Origin: Tibeticola sediminis
GTDB lineage: Bacteria > Pseudomonadota > Gammaproteobacteria > Burkholderiales > Burkholderiaceae_C
Length of the DNA stretch: 64,000 nt
Direction of reading: 5' to 3'
Assembly (NCBI RefSeq): GCF_003843835.1
Contig: NZ_RKQL01000001.1
Span: forward strand, 682,001 to 746,000
Shown one piece after another: positions 1-9,283 of the stretch. The notes under the pieces were generated by a model. The model did not search any database, was not told where the DNA came from, and saw only the letters and a list, made by a program, of their open reading frames with translations. The position numbers were made by a program, and so were the translations under genes. Numbering within the stretch: position 1 is the stretch's first letter; each line of letters opens with the position of its first letter.

Positions 1-572
1 AACAGCAGGTCGACGATGATGCTGTCGAGCAGATGGTTGCGGTTGTCGGTCCACATCGTCACCTGGCGCTGTGCGTGGTGCAAGGCATGGAGCCGCCACC
101 ACCACTCGAACCGATGCTGTGCGCGGTGCACCCAGTAGTTGATGAAATCAAACACCACGAGGTAGAGGAAAAAGCTCACCAAAGCCTGGTCGGTCACACC
201 GGGCCAGAGCTGATCGAGGTGAAAGGTGGGCAGACCGTGCGCACGCAGCACCGCAATGCCCGACTCGAGCCAGTTCTCGAAGGTGAAGAACATCACCAGC
301 TTGAATAGCCCCAGTCGGTGCAGCAAGGTGTAGAGCACATCCACCCGCACCGCACGCCGATCCGTCACGGGCTCGACCGGGCGCCAGCGCTGCAAAGGCC
401 CGATGACCAGCAGCATCACCGCAATCTGGATCAGCCCAACGAGCACCCAGCCCGTGCCCTCATAGGCTTGCTCGAGCAGATTGCCCCAGCCCAGCGCGAA
501 AGCGACCGGCTGCACGATGGACTCGAACAGCCCCTCCTGCACCCGGGAAAAGACATCCAACCATCCGTCCAT
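1..572 (-). CDS. Fatty acid hydroxylase / sterol desaturase family protein, cut by window edge
   Basis: The minus strand reads without a stop from an ATG at 572 to the left edge, giving about 190 residues of a longer protein. It starts MDGWLDVFSRVQEG, has hydrophobic segments at about residues 35-60 and 125-145, then a histidine-rich part with HRAQH followed by HALHH. That HxxxH plus HxxHH pattern is the di-iron ligand signature of the membrane-bound fatty acid hydroxylase superfamily. The third histidine box would lie beyond the edge. It begins 30 bp after the deacetylase stop, in the same direction, so the two are probably co-transcribed. No start codon lies between that stop and 572. The substrate cannot be told from sequence. 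Confidence 0.8.
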   Translation of the reverse strand, partial: MDGWLDVFSRVQEGLFESIVQPVAFALGWGNLLEQAYEGTGWVLVGLIQIAVMLLVIGPLQRWRPVEPVTDRRAVRVDVLYTLLHRLGLFKLVMFFTFENWLESGIAVLRAHGLPTFHLDQLWPGVTDQALVSFFLYLVVFDFINYWVHRAQHRFEWWWRLHALHHAQRQVTMWTDNRNHLLDSIIVDLL

Positions 573-602
573 GAGGCGTATTTTGGGGAAACCGGGGCCG
601 GC

Positions 603-1487
603 TCAGGTTTGATGCGCCGCAATCCAGGGCGCGTAGGCGGGGTGTTCGCGCAGCGTCGCAAAGCGCAGGCCCCGGGCCCGGAGGCCCACGATCAAAGGCT
701 CGAGCACCTCGGGCGCCCAGGGAACGCGGCGCGACCAGATGCCCAGGTGGGCAAGCAGGATGTCGCCCGCTCGCACGTCACGCAGCGCCTGGGCGAGCAA
801 GCGGTCGTTCGGATAGGTCTCGCTCGGCAGTTCATCACCAAGAAAACCGGCGCTCGACCAGCCCACATGCGCCCAGCCGCCCGCGCGGGCCGCCGCCAGC
901 AAGGCGGGTGAATGCTTGCCGCCTGGCGCGCGCCACAGCGGCAGCGGCGCCACGCCCGTGATCTCACGCAACCGATCGGCGGCGCGGGCGATGTTGGACC
1001 GATAGGCGTCCGCAGTCCAGATGCGCTCGCGCCCGGCCTCGGGGCCGGCGGTAGGGCGCACACGGAACCGCGGCTCACCCGCACCGTCCGGCACGTCCCC
1101 ACGCCAATACGCGTGGTCGTAGGTGTGCGAGGCGAACGCATGGCCTTCTTTGCCGCGCTCGGCCCACCAAGGAGCCCAATGCGCGCCGAGGCTGCCGTCT
1201 CCGACTTGCGTGGGCTCGTTGGCCGCGAAAAACGTCACAAGCACGTCCTGGCGGCGCAACACCTCAGCCACAAAGGGCGCAATGGCCATGTGACCGGTGT
1301 CGAAGCTGAGGTAGATCGGCTCGGCGGCCGCTGCGCTGGCATTTTTTGAGGCTTTTATCCCGTTTGCCAGCGCCAAATGCTGCGGTGCCGCTATTGAAAG
1401 TGAAGCAAAGAGCCCGCCGATGCGCGCCAGCGCCCAGCGGCGCGGCACCGAGGCGCCACCCGTCGGCGCTTCACTGCCGCGGCACAT
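603..1487 (-). CDS. Polysaccharide deacetylase (NodB-like) family protein
   Basis: A 294-residue protein with the NodB carbohydrate esterase 4 fold. Motif 1 appears as SFDTG at residues 61-65 where the family usually has TFDDG. Motif 2 is HTYDH at 121-125 (metal-binding histidines) and motif 3 is RAPGG near 186. The N-terminus has an RRW pair and a hydrophobic stretch, so export, possibly by Tat, is likely. The start overlaps the end of the beta-propeller gene by 17 bp, indicating translational coupling. The second Asp of motif 1, a metal ligand in characterised members, is Thr here, so metal binding or substrate may differ. The polymer acted on is unknown. Confidence 0.8.
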   Translation of the reverse strand: MCRGSEAPTGGASVPRRWALARIGGLFASLSIAAPQHLALANGIKASKNASAAAAEPIYLSFDTGHMAIAPFVAEVLRRQDVLVTFFAANEPTQVGDGSLGAHWAPWWAERGKEGHAFASHTYDHAYWRGDVPDGAGEPRFRVRPTAGPEAGRERIWTADAYRSNIARAADRLREITGVAPLPLWRAPGGKHSPALLAAARAGGWAHVGWSSAGFLGDELPSETYPNDRLLAQALRDVRAGDILLAHLGIWSRRVPWAPEVLEPLIVGLRARGLRFATLREHPAYAPWIAAHQT

Positions 1488-2463
1488 GGTCGAGCGTCCA
1501 GACGCCGTGCGGCGACTTGCCCACGGGGATCTGCTGCACCACCTTACGGCTCGCGAGGTCGATGATGGTGAGCTTCTTCGCCCAGCGCGAGGCGACGAAC
1601 AGCCGCTTGCCGTCGGCCGAAATGTCCATGTCGTCCGGGCCGGAGGGTGCGGGGAAGCGGTCCACCACCTCGAGCGTCAGGTAGTCGATCTTGCTGATGC
1701 TGTTGGCGACGCGGTTGCTCACGAAGACATGGCGGCCGTCACCCGCAGCGCGAAACGAGTGCGCGCCTAGCCCCGTGAGCAGCTTTTTCACCAGATGCGG
1801 TGCCGGGCCGCTCACGTCGTAGACCTCCACGCCATCGCCGCCGGTCAGCCCCACGAGCAGCAGCCGATCACCCGGCACGCCAAACACGTCGGCCGGCAGG
1901 GCGCCGGTCTTGATGCGCCATTTGAGCGTCTGCGTGGCGAGGTCGATGGCCACGAGTTCGTCGCTGTCCTGCATGGTCGAATAGACCGTGGTGCTCTTGC
2001 TGTCGATCCAGAGGTGGCTGGGCGTTTTGCCGGTCGGGATCCGCTTGACGAGCGTGAGTTCGCTGCCGTTCCAGCGGTAGAGATCGACATGGTTGAGCCG
2101 GTTCGCCGCGGTCACGAACCATTTCATGTCGGGCGAGAAGCGCAGGTGGTAAGGATCGAGAATGGCCGTGACGGTGCGCTGCACTTCAGCCGTGCGCGGG
2201 TCGATGAAGGTCAGCGAATCACCCAGCGCATTGGCCACGATGACCGACTTTTCATCGGGCGTCAGATAGAGGTGATGCGGCTCCTTGCCGGTTGGGATGC
2301 GCTTGATCTCACGGCCCTGCTCCGGATCGATGACGCTCACCGTGCCGTCGAGTGAATTGAGGACGAACAACGGCATGCCTGCGGTGGCCACGCCCGAAAC
2401 GGCCAACAACAGGCCTGCGAACCAGAAACGGAGCACAAAGAACTTCAAGATCGGCACTTTCAT
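1471..2463 (-). CDS. YncE/YVTN-type beta-propeller protein, exported
   Basis: A 330-residue protein. Residues 1-28 form a typical Sec signal peptide ending near ATAG. The rest is a series of about seven blades with repeated phrases such as VSVIDPEQG, LTFIDPRTA and LTIIDLASRK, each followed by an IPTGK- or IPVGKSPHG-like turn, which is the YVTN/YncE seven-bladed propeller pattern. Such proteins are periplasmic and mostly of unknown ligand. It is the first gene of a minus-strand unit with the deacetylase and the fatty acid hydroxylase, so a role at the cell envelope is a reasonable inference. No catalytic motif is visible. Confidence 0.8.
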   Translation of the reverse strand: MKVPILKFFVLRFWFAGLLLAVSGVATAGMPLFVLNSLDGTVSVIDPEQGREIKRIPTGKEPHHLYLTPDEKSVIVANALGDSLTFIDPRTAEVQRTVTAILDPYHLRFSPDMKWFVTAANRLNHVDLYRWNGSELTLVKRIPTGKTPSHLWIDSKSTTVYSTMQDSDELVAIDLATQTLKWRIKTGALPADVFGVPGDRLLLVGLTGGDGVEVYDVSGPAPHLVKKLLTGLGAHSFRAAGDGRHVFVSNRVANSISKIDYLTLEVVDRFPAPSGPDDMDISADGKRLFVASRWAKKLTIIDLASRKVVQQIPVGKSPHGVWTLDHVPRQ

Positions 2464-2599
2464 GGGGAACTAAATAGTGTATCGGCGCCGCGACGCGCGG
2501 CCGGCCGTGAACAAGCGATTCCCGGCCGCGAGCTGGCTATGAACACTTCAAATTCAAGAGCGCCTGATGAGGCTTTGACGCGGGCAAGTAGCGATCCTG
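2464..2599. other. Intergenic region, upstream of the beta-propeller operon
   Basis: 136 bp between the divergently read propeller gene and the end of the pseudouridine synthase gene. On the minus strand TACACT near 2480 could be a -10 box for the propeller operon, but I see no convincing -35. Nothing else recognisable. Confidence 0.3.
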
Positions 2600-3346
2600 T
2601 TACTTTTTTCCGCCAGGCGCCAGATAACCGACCCGGCGCAGGTCATCGGCGTCGAGCCAGCGCCACTGACCGGGTGGCAAGTCCTCGGGCAGTGCCAGAT
2701 CCCCGATGCGCGAGCGGTGCAAGGCCTCAACCCGGTTGCCGACCGCCGCCACCATGCGCTTGACCTGGTGGTACTTACCCTCGGTCAGCGTGAGCCGCAG
2801 CGTGTTTGTGCCGGTCGCCTCGCAAGCCGCTGCGCGCACCGGCTGCGGGTCGTCGTCGAGCACCACGCCCGCGAGCAAGCGCTGCACCTGCGTCGCATCG
2901 ACCGGGTGCTTGGCCGTGACCTCGTAGACCTTGGGCACGTGGTGGCGCGGGGAACTCAAGCGGTGGATGAACTGCCCGTCATCGGAAAGCAGCAGCGCGC
3001 CGGTGGTGTCCTGATCGAGCCGCCCGACCGCCTGTACGCCCTGCAGCGCGGCCCCCTTGACCGGCCGCTGGCGCAGCGGCGCGGGCAGCAGGGTGTAGAT
3101 GCTCGGCCAAGCCGAGGGCTTATGCGAACACTCATAGCCCGCGGGCTTGTGCAGCAGCACGTAAGCCCGCGCCCGGTAGACCCAGCGCTGCCCTTGCACC
3201 TCGAACACCAAGCCCTCGGGGTCGAGCTCCGTGCCCGGCTCGGGCATCGCGACCCCTGGCACCCGTACCCACCCATGCTGGATCAGCCCGGCACAGATGC
3301 GGCGCGTGCCAAAGCCTTGGGTGTAGAGAATGTCGTCGAGGCGCAT
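2600..3346 (-). CDS. rsuA: 16S rRNA pseudouridine synthase, RsuA family
   Basis: About 248 residues. It begins with an S4-like RNA-binding domain (MRLDDILYTQGFGTRR) and carries the catalytic motif GRLDQDTTG, whose Asp is the nucleophile in the RsuA/RluB/E/F family, plus the family phrase VLLHKPAGYECS and a KYHQVKRM motif. RsuA makes pseudouridine at U516 of 16S rRNA; RluE/F-type specificity cannot be excluded. The frame is open to a GTG at 3397, but the start is placed at ATG 3346 because the S4 domain begins there and the extra 17 residues are only Ala/Pro-rich. Neither start has a good ribosome site. Confidence 0.85.
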   Translation of the reverse strand: MRLDDILYTQGFGTRRICAGLIQHGWVRVPGVAMPEPGTELDPEGLVFEVQGQRWVYRARAYVLLHKPAGYECSHKPSAWPSIYTLLPAPLRQRPVKGAALQGVQAVGRLDQDTTGALLLSDDGQFIHRLSSPRHHVPKVYEVTAKHPVDATQVQRLLAGVVLDDDPQPVRAAACEATGTNTLRLTLTEGKYHQVKRMVAAVGNRVEALHRSRIGDLALPEDLPPGQWRWLDADDLRRVGYLAPGGKK

Positions 3347-3443
3347 GCGGAGGGTGGGAGGTGGCGCTGGCGGCCCTGGCGGCGCCAGCAGCGCCACGGT
3401 CGCTCGGCGCGTGACCCAAGGACACGTCGGAAAGCGGGGAGAG

Positions 3444-3520
3444 TGGTAGGCCGTGCAGGGCTCGAACCTGCGACCCAGGGATTATGAGTCCCCTGCTCTG
3501 ACCAACTGAGCTAACGGCCC
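3444..3520 (-). tRNA. tRNA with CAU anticodon (Met elongator or lysidine-modified Ile2)
   Basis: 77 nt including an encoded CCA (3444-3446). The acceptor stem GGGCCGT pairs with ACGGCCT through a G-U closing pair; the D-loop, a TTCGAGC T-loop and the anticodon loop CTCATAA are all clear. The anticodon is CAT. Absence of a 1:72 mismatch argues against initiator tRNA. The anticodon stem resembles tRNA-Ile2, but sequence alone does not separate Ile2 from elongator Met. It lies between hrcA and rsuA, on the same strand. Confidence 0.93.
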
Positions 3521-3562
3521 GTGGCTTCGATTGTAGGCGGGCGCTCGACGCTCGCTCGCCGC

Positions 3563-4609
3563 TCAATCGCCACCCTGGCTCAGCGCCTGGCCGAGCAAAC
3601 GGGACGTGATGTCGACGATCTGGATCATGCGGTCGTAGGGCATGCGGGTCGGCCCGATCACGCCGAGCGTTCCGACGACCGAGCCATCGACCTCGTACGG
3701 AGCGCTGACGATCGAAAGCTCCTCCACCGGCACCATCTGGCTCTCTCCCCCGATGAAGATCCGAATGCCATCGGCCTGGCTGCTCACGTCGAGCAAACGC
3801 ATGAGTTGGGTCTTCTGCTCGAACAGATCGAATGCGCGCCGAAGCTGATCGAGGTCACTCGAAAAGTCGTCCACGGACAAGAGGTTGCGTTCGCCGGCGA
3901 TGACGACCGCCTCCTGGGCGTCATTGAGCGCTTCGCTGCCGACCTGCACGGCGGCTTGCATCAACGCGGCGATTTCACCCTGCAAGGTCCGCACCTCATC
4001 TTTGAGCTTCTCGCGCACCTGCTCGAGCGCCATGCCAGCGTAATTGGCATTGAGGTAATTCGATGCCTCGGTGAGCTGCGAGGTCGTGAAATCGGTCTGA
4101 GTGCTGATGACGCGGTTTTGCACATCTCCCTCGGGCGACACGATGATCACGAGCAAGCGCTGCGCGGAGAGCCGAAGAAACTCGATATGCCTGAAGACCG
4201 ATGGCCGACGCGGCGCCATGACCACGCCCACGAAATGCGACAGGTTGGACAGCAGATGCGCCGCGTTGGAAATCACCTTCTGCGGCTGGTCCGGGATGAG
4301 GCGCGACTCGAGCTCGGCAGCCGGCAGACTGAGCGCGCTGCGCCTGACCGTCAACAAGGTGTCGACGAAAAACCGGTACCCTTTGGCCGTTGGTACCCGC
4401 CCCGCCGAGGTGTGCGGACTCGCGATGAGGCCGAGTTCCTCGAGGTCGGCCATGACGTTGCGGATCGTGGCCGCCGAGAGCTCCAAACCGCTGGCCTTGG
4501 AAAGGGTCCGCGATCCGACCGGCTGTCCTTCGGCGATGTAACGCTCAACCAGCGTGCGCAGCAAAATCTTGGCGCGCTCGTCGAGTTGTGGAATGGTTTC
4601 ACCCAGCAT
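3563..4609 (-). CDS. hrcA: Heat-inducible transcription repressor HrcA
   Basis: A 348-residue protein, the usual length. The N-terminal winged helix-turn-helix is evident ([34 protein letters not shown]) and the HrcA phrase [18 protein letters not shown] follows. HrcA represses chaperone operons through CIRCE operators, with GroE as co-regulator, in the families where it has been studied. It is divergent from nadK with 41 bp between start codons. No CIRCE inverted repeat is visible here, so autoregulation through CIRCE is not supported by this window. Confidence 0.97.
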   Translation of the reverse strand: MLGETIPQLDERAKILLRTLVERYIAEGQPVGSRTLSKASGLELSAATIRNVMADLEELGLIASPHTSAGRVPTAKGYRFFVDTLLTVRRSALSLPAAELESRLIPDQPQKVISNAAHLLSNLSHFVGVVMAPRRPSVFRHIEFLRLSAQRLLVIIVSPEGDVQNRVISTQTDFTTSQLTEASNYLNANYAGMALEQVREKLKDEVRTLQGEIAALMQAAVQVGSEALNDAQEAVVIAGERNLLSVDDFSSDLDQLRRAFDLFEQKTQLMRLLDVSSQADGIRIFIGGESQMVPVEELSIVSAPYEVDGSVVGTLGVIGPTRMPYDRMIQIVDITSRLLGQALSQGGD

Positions 4610-4650
4610 GAGTCTCTGAGCCCGATGAATTTGATGATGTAATTTGCCAC

Positions 4651-5550
4651 ATGCGATCTATCTTCCACCATGTCGCGCTCATCGGCAAATATCAGGCTAC
4701 GGGCCCGTCCGGGGCTCAGGCCGGATCGCTGCGATCGGCCCTGGAAGCGATTGCCCACTTTCTGCATGAAAACGGCTGCGAGGTTTCGCTCGAGCACCAG
4801 ACTGCGACGCACTCGGGCTTGAGCGGCTATGCAGCCCTCGACGTCGCCGAAATCGGCCGCCAGTGCGACCTGGGCTTGGTCGTCGGGGGCGATGGCACCA
4901 TGCTCGGCATTGGGCGCCAGCTCGCGCGCTACGGCACCCCTTTGGTCGGGATCAACCACGGGCGACTGGGCTTCATCACCGATATTGCGCTGTCGAATTT
5001 CCGTGAGGTGCTCGGGCCCATGCTACGGGGGGAGTTCGAGGAAGATCCGCGCGCCCTCATGCAAGCTCGTGTGCTGCGCGATGGCCTGTGCGTGTTCGAA
5101 GCCCAGGCCATGAACGACGTCGTCGTGCACCGCGGCTCGGTCTCCGGCATGGTGGAGCTGCGCGTCGAAGTGGGCGGCCGTTTCGTCGCCAACCAACGGG
5201 CCGACGGGCTCATCATCGCAACCCCGACGGGCGCCACCGCCTACGCGCTCTCCGCCGGCGGACCGCTGCTGCACCCGTCGATCGCGGGCTGGGTGCTGGT
5301 GCCGATTGCGCCGCACACCCTCTCCAACCGGCCCATCGTACTGCCCGACGACCAGGAGGTCGCCATCGAAATCGTCTCCGGTCGGGACGCCAGCGCGAAT
5401 TTCGACATGCAGTCCCTGGCCTCGCTGCTGCATGGCGACCGCATCACCGTTCAACGCTCCGAATACCGCGTGCGCTTCCTGCATCCGCGCGGCTGGAGCT
5501 ACTTCGACACCCTGCGGCGCAAGCTGCATTGGAACGAAGGGGGTTCCTGA
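4651..5550 (+). CDS. nadK: NAD kinase
   Basis: A 299-residue protein that phosphorylates NAD to NADP. It has the GGDGTMLG motif near residue 75, the NDVVVHRG motif, and [15 protein letters not shown], all diagnostic of bacterial NAD kinase. The start is the ATG at 4651, [15 protein letters not shown], matching the family N-terminus. It is followed after 2 bp by recN, so the two form an operon, as is usual in Burkholderiales. Several genes of NAD synthesis (nadA, nadB, nadC) also lie in this window but about 48 kb away. Confidence 0.97.
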   Translation: MRSIFHHVALIGKYQATGPSGAQAGSLRSALEAIAHFLHENGCEVSLEHQTATHSGLSGYAALDVAEIGRQCDLGLVVGGDGTMLGIGRQLARYGTPLVGINHGRLGFITDIALSNFREVLGPMLRGEFEEDPRALMQARVLRDGLCVFEAQAMNDVVVHRGSVSGMVELRVEVGGRFVANQRADGLIIATPTGATAYALSAGGPLLHPSIAGWVLVPIAPHTLSNRPIVLPDDQEVAIEIVSGRDASANFDMQSLASLLHGDRITVQRSEYRVRFLHPRGWSYFDTLRRKLHWNEGGS

Positions 5551-5552
5551 AC

Positions 5553-7232
5553 GTGGCTCTCCGAAGCATTCATCTGCGCAACTTCGTCATCGTCGAGGAG
5601 GTCGCCCTCGAGTTCGAGGCGGGCTTCACGGCCCTGACGGGAGAAACGGGCGCAGGCAAATCCATCCTGATCGACGCGCTGCAGCTGCTGCTCGGCGACC
5701 GCGCCGACGCATCGGTCGTCCGCGAAGGTGCAGACCGCGCCGAACTCAGCGCCGAATTCGACTCGACCCCCGCTCTGGCGGCCTGGTTGAACGACAACGG
5801 CTTCGATGCCGACGACACCATCCTCCTTCGGCGCACCATCGATCGGCAAGGACGCAGTCGCGCCTGGATCAATGGCACACCCGCCACCACCAGCCAGCTG
5901 CGCGCCCTCGGCGAATCCCTGATCGACATTCATGGTCAGCACGCCTGGCAAAGCCTGACCCGCGCCAGCGCCATCCGTGCGCTGCTCGACGCCTACGCCG
6001 GAGCCGACACCGCCCAAGTCGCTGACCGCTGGCAACAATGGCAAAGCGCCCAACGCGCGCTGGCAAGCGCCGAGTCCGCACAGGAGACGCTCGCCCGCGA
6101 ACGAGAGCGTCTCGACTGGCAACTGAGCGAAATCGAGCGACTCGCGCCGGGCGAAGACGAGTGGTCGGAACTCAACGCGAGCCACAGCCGGCTCGCCCAT
6201 GCCCAGGCGCTCATCGATGCGGCGGCCTTGGCGGCGCAGAGCCTCGCGCCCGAAGACGACGTGCCCGGCGCCATCGACTCGCTGGCTCGGGCGCATCATG
6301 CGCTCCTGGAACAAGCATCGATCGAGCCCGAATTTGCGGCGATCGCCGACATCCTCGCCCAGGCACTCGCCCAGGCCGAGGACGCGCTGCACAGCCTCAA
6401 CGGCTACCTGCGCAAGACCAGCGTCGACCCCGAGCGACTCGCGTTGCTCGATGCCCGACTCGCACTCTGGTTGTCGCTGGCCCGCCGCTACAAGTCCCCC
6501 CCTGAGGACCTGCCGGCGCTGCGCACGCGCTGGCTCCAAGAGCGCGCCGAACTCGAGGCCGCGGCCGACCTCGATGCGCTTCGCAAGGCCGAGCGCGCGG
6601 CCGCGGCGGCCTACCAGGAAGCCGCACTGGAACTCTCCCAGCAGCGTCGTGCCGCCGCGCCCCGTCTTGCCGAACAAGTCACCCGCCGGATGCAATCCCT
6701 CGGCATGGAAGGCGGCCGCTTCGAGGTTGAGATCCGCCCCCTCGAGACGCCCGCCAGCTCCGGTATCGACGATGTCGTCTTCCTCGTCGCGGGCCATGCC
6801 GGCAGTGCGCCCAAGCCGGTCGCCAAGGTCGCCTCTGGCGGTGAACTCTCGCGGCTCTCGCTCGCCATCGCCGTCACCACGAGCGAACTGGGCGCTGCGC
6901 CCACGCTGATCTTCGACGAAATCGACGCGGGCATCGGTGGGGTCGTGGGTGACGCCGTCGGGCGCCTGATGCAAACCCTCGGCCGACACCGGCAAGTGCT
7001 GGCGGTCACGCACCTGCCGCAAGTGGCCGCCCATGCCCACCATCACCTCCGTGTCGCCAAGCGCTCTGGCGCGGACGGCCGCACGATCAGCTCCGTCGAA
7101 ACGCTCAATGCCACACAGCGGGTCGAGGAAGTCGCGCGCATGTTGGGCTCGGACGCGGGCAGTCGCACCTCGATCGCCCATGCGCAAGACCTGCTGGAGC
7201 GGGCCGCACGCGCCGAAGTGATCGCACCATGA
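5553..7232 (+). CDS. recN: DNA repair protein RecN
   Basis: A 559-residue SMC-like ATPase involved in double-strand break repair. Walker A is GETGAGKS at residues 30-37, a coiled-coil region fills the middle, and near the C-terminus stand the ABC signature ([15 protein letters not shown]) and Walker B ([12 protein letters not shown]). The frame is open far upstream, but translation starts at GTG 5553 ([11 protein letters not shown]), which matches the RecN N-terminus and lies 2 bp after the nadK stop. It overlaps rapZ by 4 bp. A long open frame on the opposite strand is a GC-bias shadow. Confidence 0.96.
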   Translation: MALRSIHLRNFVIVEEVALEFEAGFTALTGETGAGKSILIDALQLLLGDRADASVVREGADRAELSAEFDSTPALAAWLNDNGFDADDTILLRRTIDRQGRSRAWINGTPATTSQLRALGESLIDIHGQHAWQSLTRASAIRALLDAYAGADTAQVADRWQQWQSAQRALASAESAQETLARERERLDWQLSEIERLAPGEDEWSELNASHSRLAHAQALIDAAALAAQSLAPEDDVPGAIDSLARAHHALLEQASIEPEFAAIADILAQALAQAEDALHSLNGYLRKTSVDPERLALLDARLALWLSLARRYKSPPEDLPALRTRWLQERAELEAAADLDALRKAERAAAAAYQEAALELSQQRRAAAPRLAEQVTRRMQSLGMEGGRFEVEIRPLETPASSGIDDVVFLVAGHAGSAPKPVAKVASGGELSRLSLAIAVTTSELGAAPTLIFDEIDAGIGGVVGDAVGRLMQTLGRHRQVLAVTHLPQVAAHAHHHLRVAKRSGADGRTISSVETLNATQRVEEVARMLGSDAGSRTSIAHAQDLLERAARAEVIAP

Positions 7233-8242
7233 GCGCCGCACCCAGTCGGTCCCTCGAACACTCGGGCGTCCCGCCGCAAGGAAATGACCCTGCGCAGCCT
7301 TCGCCTGACACACCCGCAGCGGCTACACCCACCGCGGATTCGCCGGACGCCTCGACGAAACCAGCGCCCCCCCCGTTGAACCTGGTCTTGATCACGGGTC
7401 TGTCTGGCTCCGGAAAGTCGGTAGCGCTACATGCACTCGAGGACGCTGGGTATTTCTGCGTCGACAACCTGCCGCCGGAGCTGATCGGCCCTTTCATCGC
7501 CCTGGAGCAACGCCACGCGGCGAGCCGGGTTGCCATCGCCATCGATGCGCGCAGCGCGGACTCCCTCTCAGTCGTTCCCGATGAACTCGCACGCCTGCGC
7601 GCACAGGGGCTGAACGTGCAGCCGCTGTTCCTCGACGCTACCACCGACACCCTCGTTCGGCGTTATTCCGAAACCCGCCGCCGCCACCCGCTGTCCAAGC
7701 CGGAGATCGCCGACCAACACCGGGCCCTGGTCGAAGCCATCGAGCTCGAACGCCGGTTGCTGTCCGATCTGCGCGAAATTGCGCCCGTCATCGACACCAG
7801 CCTGATGCGCGCTGCGCAATTGCGCAGCTACGTGCGCGACCTGGTCGCCGCGCCCGCCACCTTGCTGACACTCGTGTTCGAGTCCTTTGCCTTCAAGCGC
7901 GGGGTTCCGGTCGATGCGGATTACGTCTTCGACGTGCGCATGCTGCCCAACCCGCATTACGAGCCGGAGCTCAAGCCACTGACCGGCAAAGACGCAGCCG
8001 TTGCCGAATTCCTGGCACAAAAAGAGTCTGTGGCGGCGATGGAACGCGACATCACCCGCTTCCTCGACGCTTGGCTCGAACCCTTGAGCGACAGCCACCG
8101 CAGCTATGTCACCGTCGCCATCGGCTGCACCGGTGGACAACACCGCTCGGTCTATTTGGTCGAGCGCTTGGCGCTACGGTATCGCGGCCGCTGGCCGACG
8201 CTCGTGCGGCATCGCGAGATCGACGCTGCGGCTCCGGGCTGA
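7229..8242 (+). CDS. rapZ: RNase adapter protein RapZ
   Basis: A 337-residue P-loop protein. The P-loop is GLSGSGKS at 57-64, followed by [13 protein letters not shown]; the C-terminal domain has [16 protein letters not shown]. In E. coli RapZ directs RNase E to GlmZ and so controls glucosamine-6-phosphate synthesis; in Burkholderiales the target is not established. The first ~50 residues are a Pro/Ala/Thr/Ser-rich extension absent from the 284-residue E. coli protein. The start ATG overlaps the recN stop (ATGA). Its last 69 bp overlap the end of the convergent mutY gene. Confidence 0.94.
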   Translation: MSAAPSRSLEHSGVPPQGNDPAQPSPDTPAAATPTADSPDASTKPAPPPLNLVLITGLSGSGKSVALHALEDAGYFCVDNLPPELIGPFIALEQRHAASRVAIAIDARSADSLSVVPDELARLRAQGLNVQPLFLDATTDTLVRRYSETRRRHPLSKPEIADQHRALVEAIELERRLLSDLREIAPVIDTSLMRAAQLRSYVRDLVAAPATLLTLVFESFAFKRGVPVDADYVFDVRMLPNPHYEPELKPLTGKDAAVAEFLAQKESVAAMERDITRFLDAWLEPLSDSHRSYVTVAIGCTGGQHRSVYLVERLALRYRGRWPTLVRHREIDAAAPG

Positions 8243-9283
8243 ATCTTGAAGCCAGACCCGGATCGGTGCGGGTAAGCCCAAACGCTCCCATTGCGCGGGC
8301 AAATACCAGTCGGCGCCATCCAGAAACTGAGGCGCGCCCGGCGGAACCAAACACCAGCGCACCGGCTGCAGCGTCAAGTCGAGATGCGTGAGTCGGTGCA
8401 CCCGCGGCGATTCGGTCTGCCCGGCACCGGTCAAACCCCAGCCGCGGTGCGCCGCGTCGCGCAGCGCGTCGAGGGAGTCAAACGCCGGCAAGCAATGCAG
8501 CCCGCCCCAAATCCCGCGCGCGGGTCGGCGCTGCAACAGGGTGGCACCGTCTGGGCGCTCCAGCCACAGCAACCAAAGCTGCCGACTCTGCCGCGCCAGT
8601 GCCAGACGGCGCATCGGCAGCCGCTCGGGCTCCCCGGAAGCATAGGCCCGACAATCGCCAGCCAACGGGCATGCCGCACACCGTGGTCGCCGCGGGGTAC
8701 AGATCATGGCCCCGAGGTCCATCAGGCCCTGGGTGTATCGGGGCATCGAAGTCGGCTCTTCGATCGGGACGAGCGTCTGCGCCCGCTGCCAAAGCGCGTC
8801 GACGTTGCGCGCCTTCGACAAATCGGCATCGAAACCGAGGTGGCGCGTCAGTAGCCTGCGCACATTGCCATCGAGGATGGAGACAGGCTCATGGAAACAA
8901 AAACTCGCAATGGCCGCCGCGGTCGAGCGACCGATGCCCGGCAGCCGCTCGAGTTCCGCCGCGCAGGTCGGAAAGCGGCCGCCATGAACCGCACAAACGA
9001 CTTGCGCGCAGCGGTGCAAGGAGCGCGCCCGGCTGTAGTAGCCCAAGCCACTCCAAAGGCCGAGAACCTCGTCGATCGGTGCCTCGGCTAGGCTCTGAAC
9101 ATCGGGAAAACGGGCGAGAAAGCGCGGGTAATACCGCAGGACCGTCGCAACCTGCGTCTGCTGGAGCATGATCTCCGACAGCCAAACCCGATACGGGTCG
9201 GCGCTCTGTTGCCAGGGCAGGCCGGAGCGTCCTTCCCGTTGCTGCCACTCGACCACCCGACTTGCAAAACTCGCCAGCGTCAT
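8174..9283 (-). CDS. mutY: A/G-specific adenine glycosylase MutY
   Basis: A 369-residue base-excision repair glycosylase that removes adenine opposite 8-oxoguanine. The catalytic Glu is in [11 protein letters not shown], the helix-hairpin-helix is [12 protein letters not shown] with the following LDGNV aspartate, and the [4Fe-4S] cluster is C-x6-C-x2-C-x5-C ([17 protein letters not shown]). A C-terminal NUDIX-like recognition domain follows. Its ATG overlaps the stop of the dynamin-like gene by 4 bp, so translation is coupled. Its 3' end overlaps rapZ tail to tail. Confidence 0.96.
   Translation of the reverse strand: MTLASFASRVVEWQQREGRSGLPWQQSADPYRVWLSEIMLQQTQVATVLRYYPRFLARFPDVQSLAEAPIDEVLGLWSGLGYYSRARSLHRCAQVVCAVHGGRFPTCAAELERLPGIGRSTAAAIASFCFHEPVSILDGNVRRLLTRHLGFDADLSKARNVDALWQRAQTLVPIEEPTSMPRYTQGLMDLGAMICTPRRPRCAACPLAGDCRAYASGEPERLPMRRLALARQSRQLWLLWLERPDGATLLQRRPARGIWGGLHCLPAFDSLDALRDAAHRGWGLTGAGQTESPRVHRLTHLDLTLQPVRWCLVPPGAPQFLDGADWYLPAQWERLGLPAPIRVWLQDSARSRSVDLAMPHERRPAAAIP

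Noticed and set aside
318-911. 197-codon open frame on the plus strand near the left edge
   Set aside because: It crosses two genes on the other strand (fatty acid hydroxylase and deacetylase) and its translation has no recognisable features.
3444-3520. Initiator tRNA-fMet
   Set aside because: Position 1:72 is a G-U pair, not the mismatch of initiators, and the anticodon stem lacks three consecutive G-C pairs of the initiator type.
4610-4650. CIRCE operator between hrcA and nadK
   Set aside because: The 41-bp gap lacks the TTAGCACTC-N9-GAGTGCTAA type repeat.
5499-7313. 604-codon open frame on the minus strand opposite recN
   Set aside because: Shadow frame from high-GC codon bias; recN on the plus strand has all family motifs.
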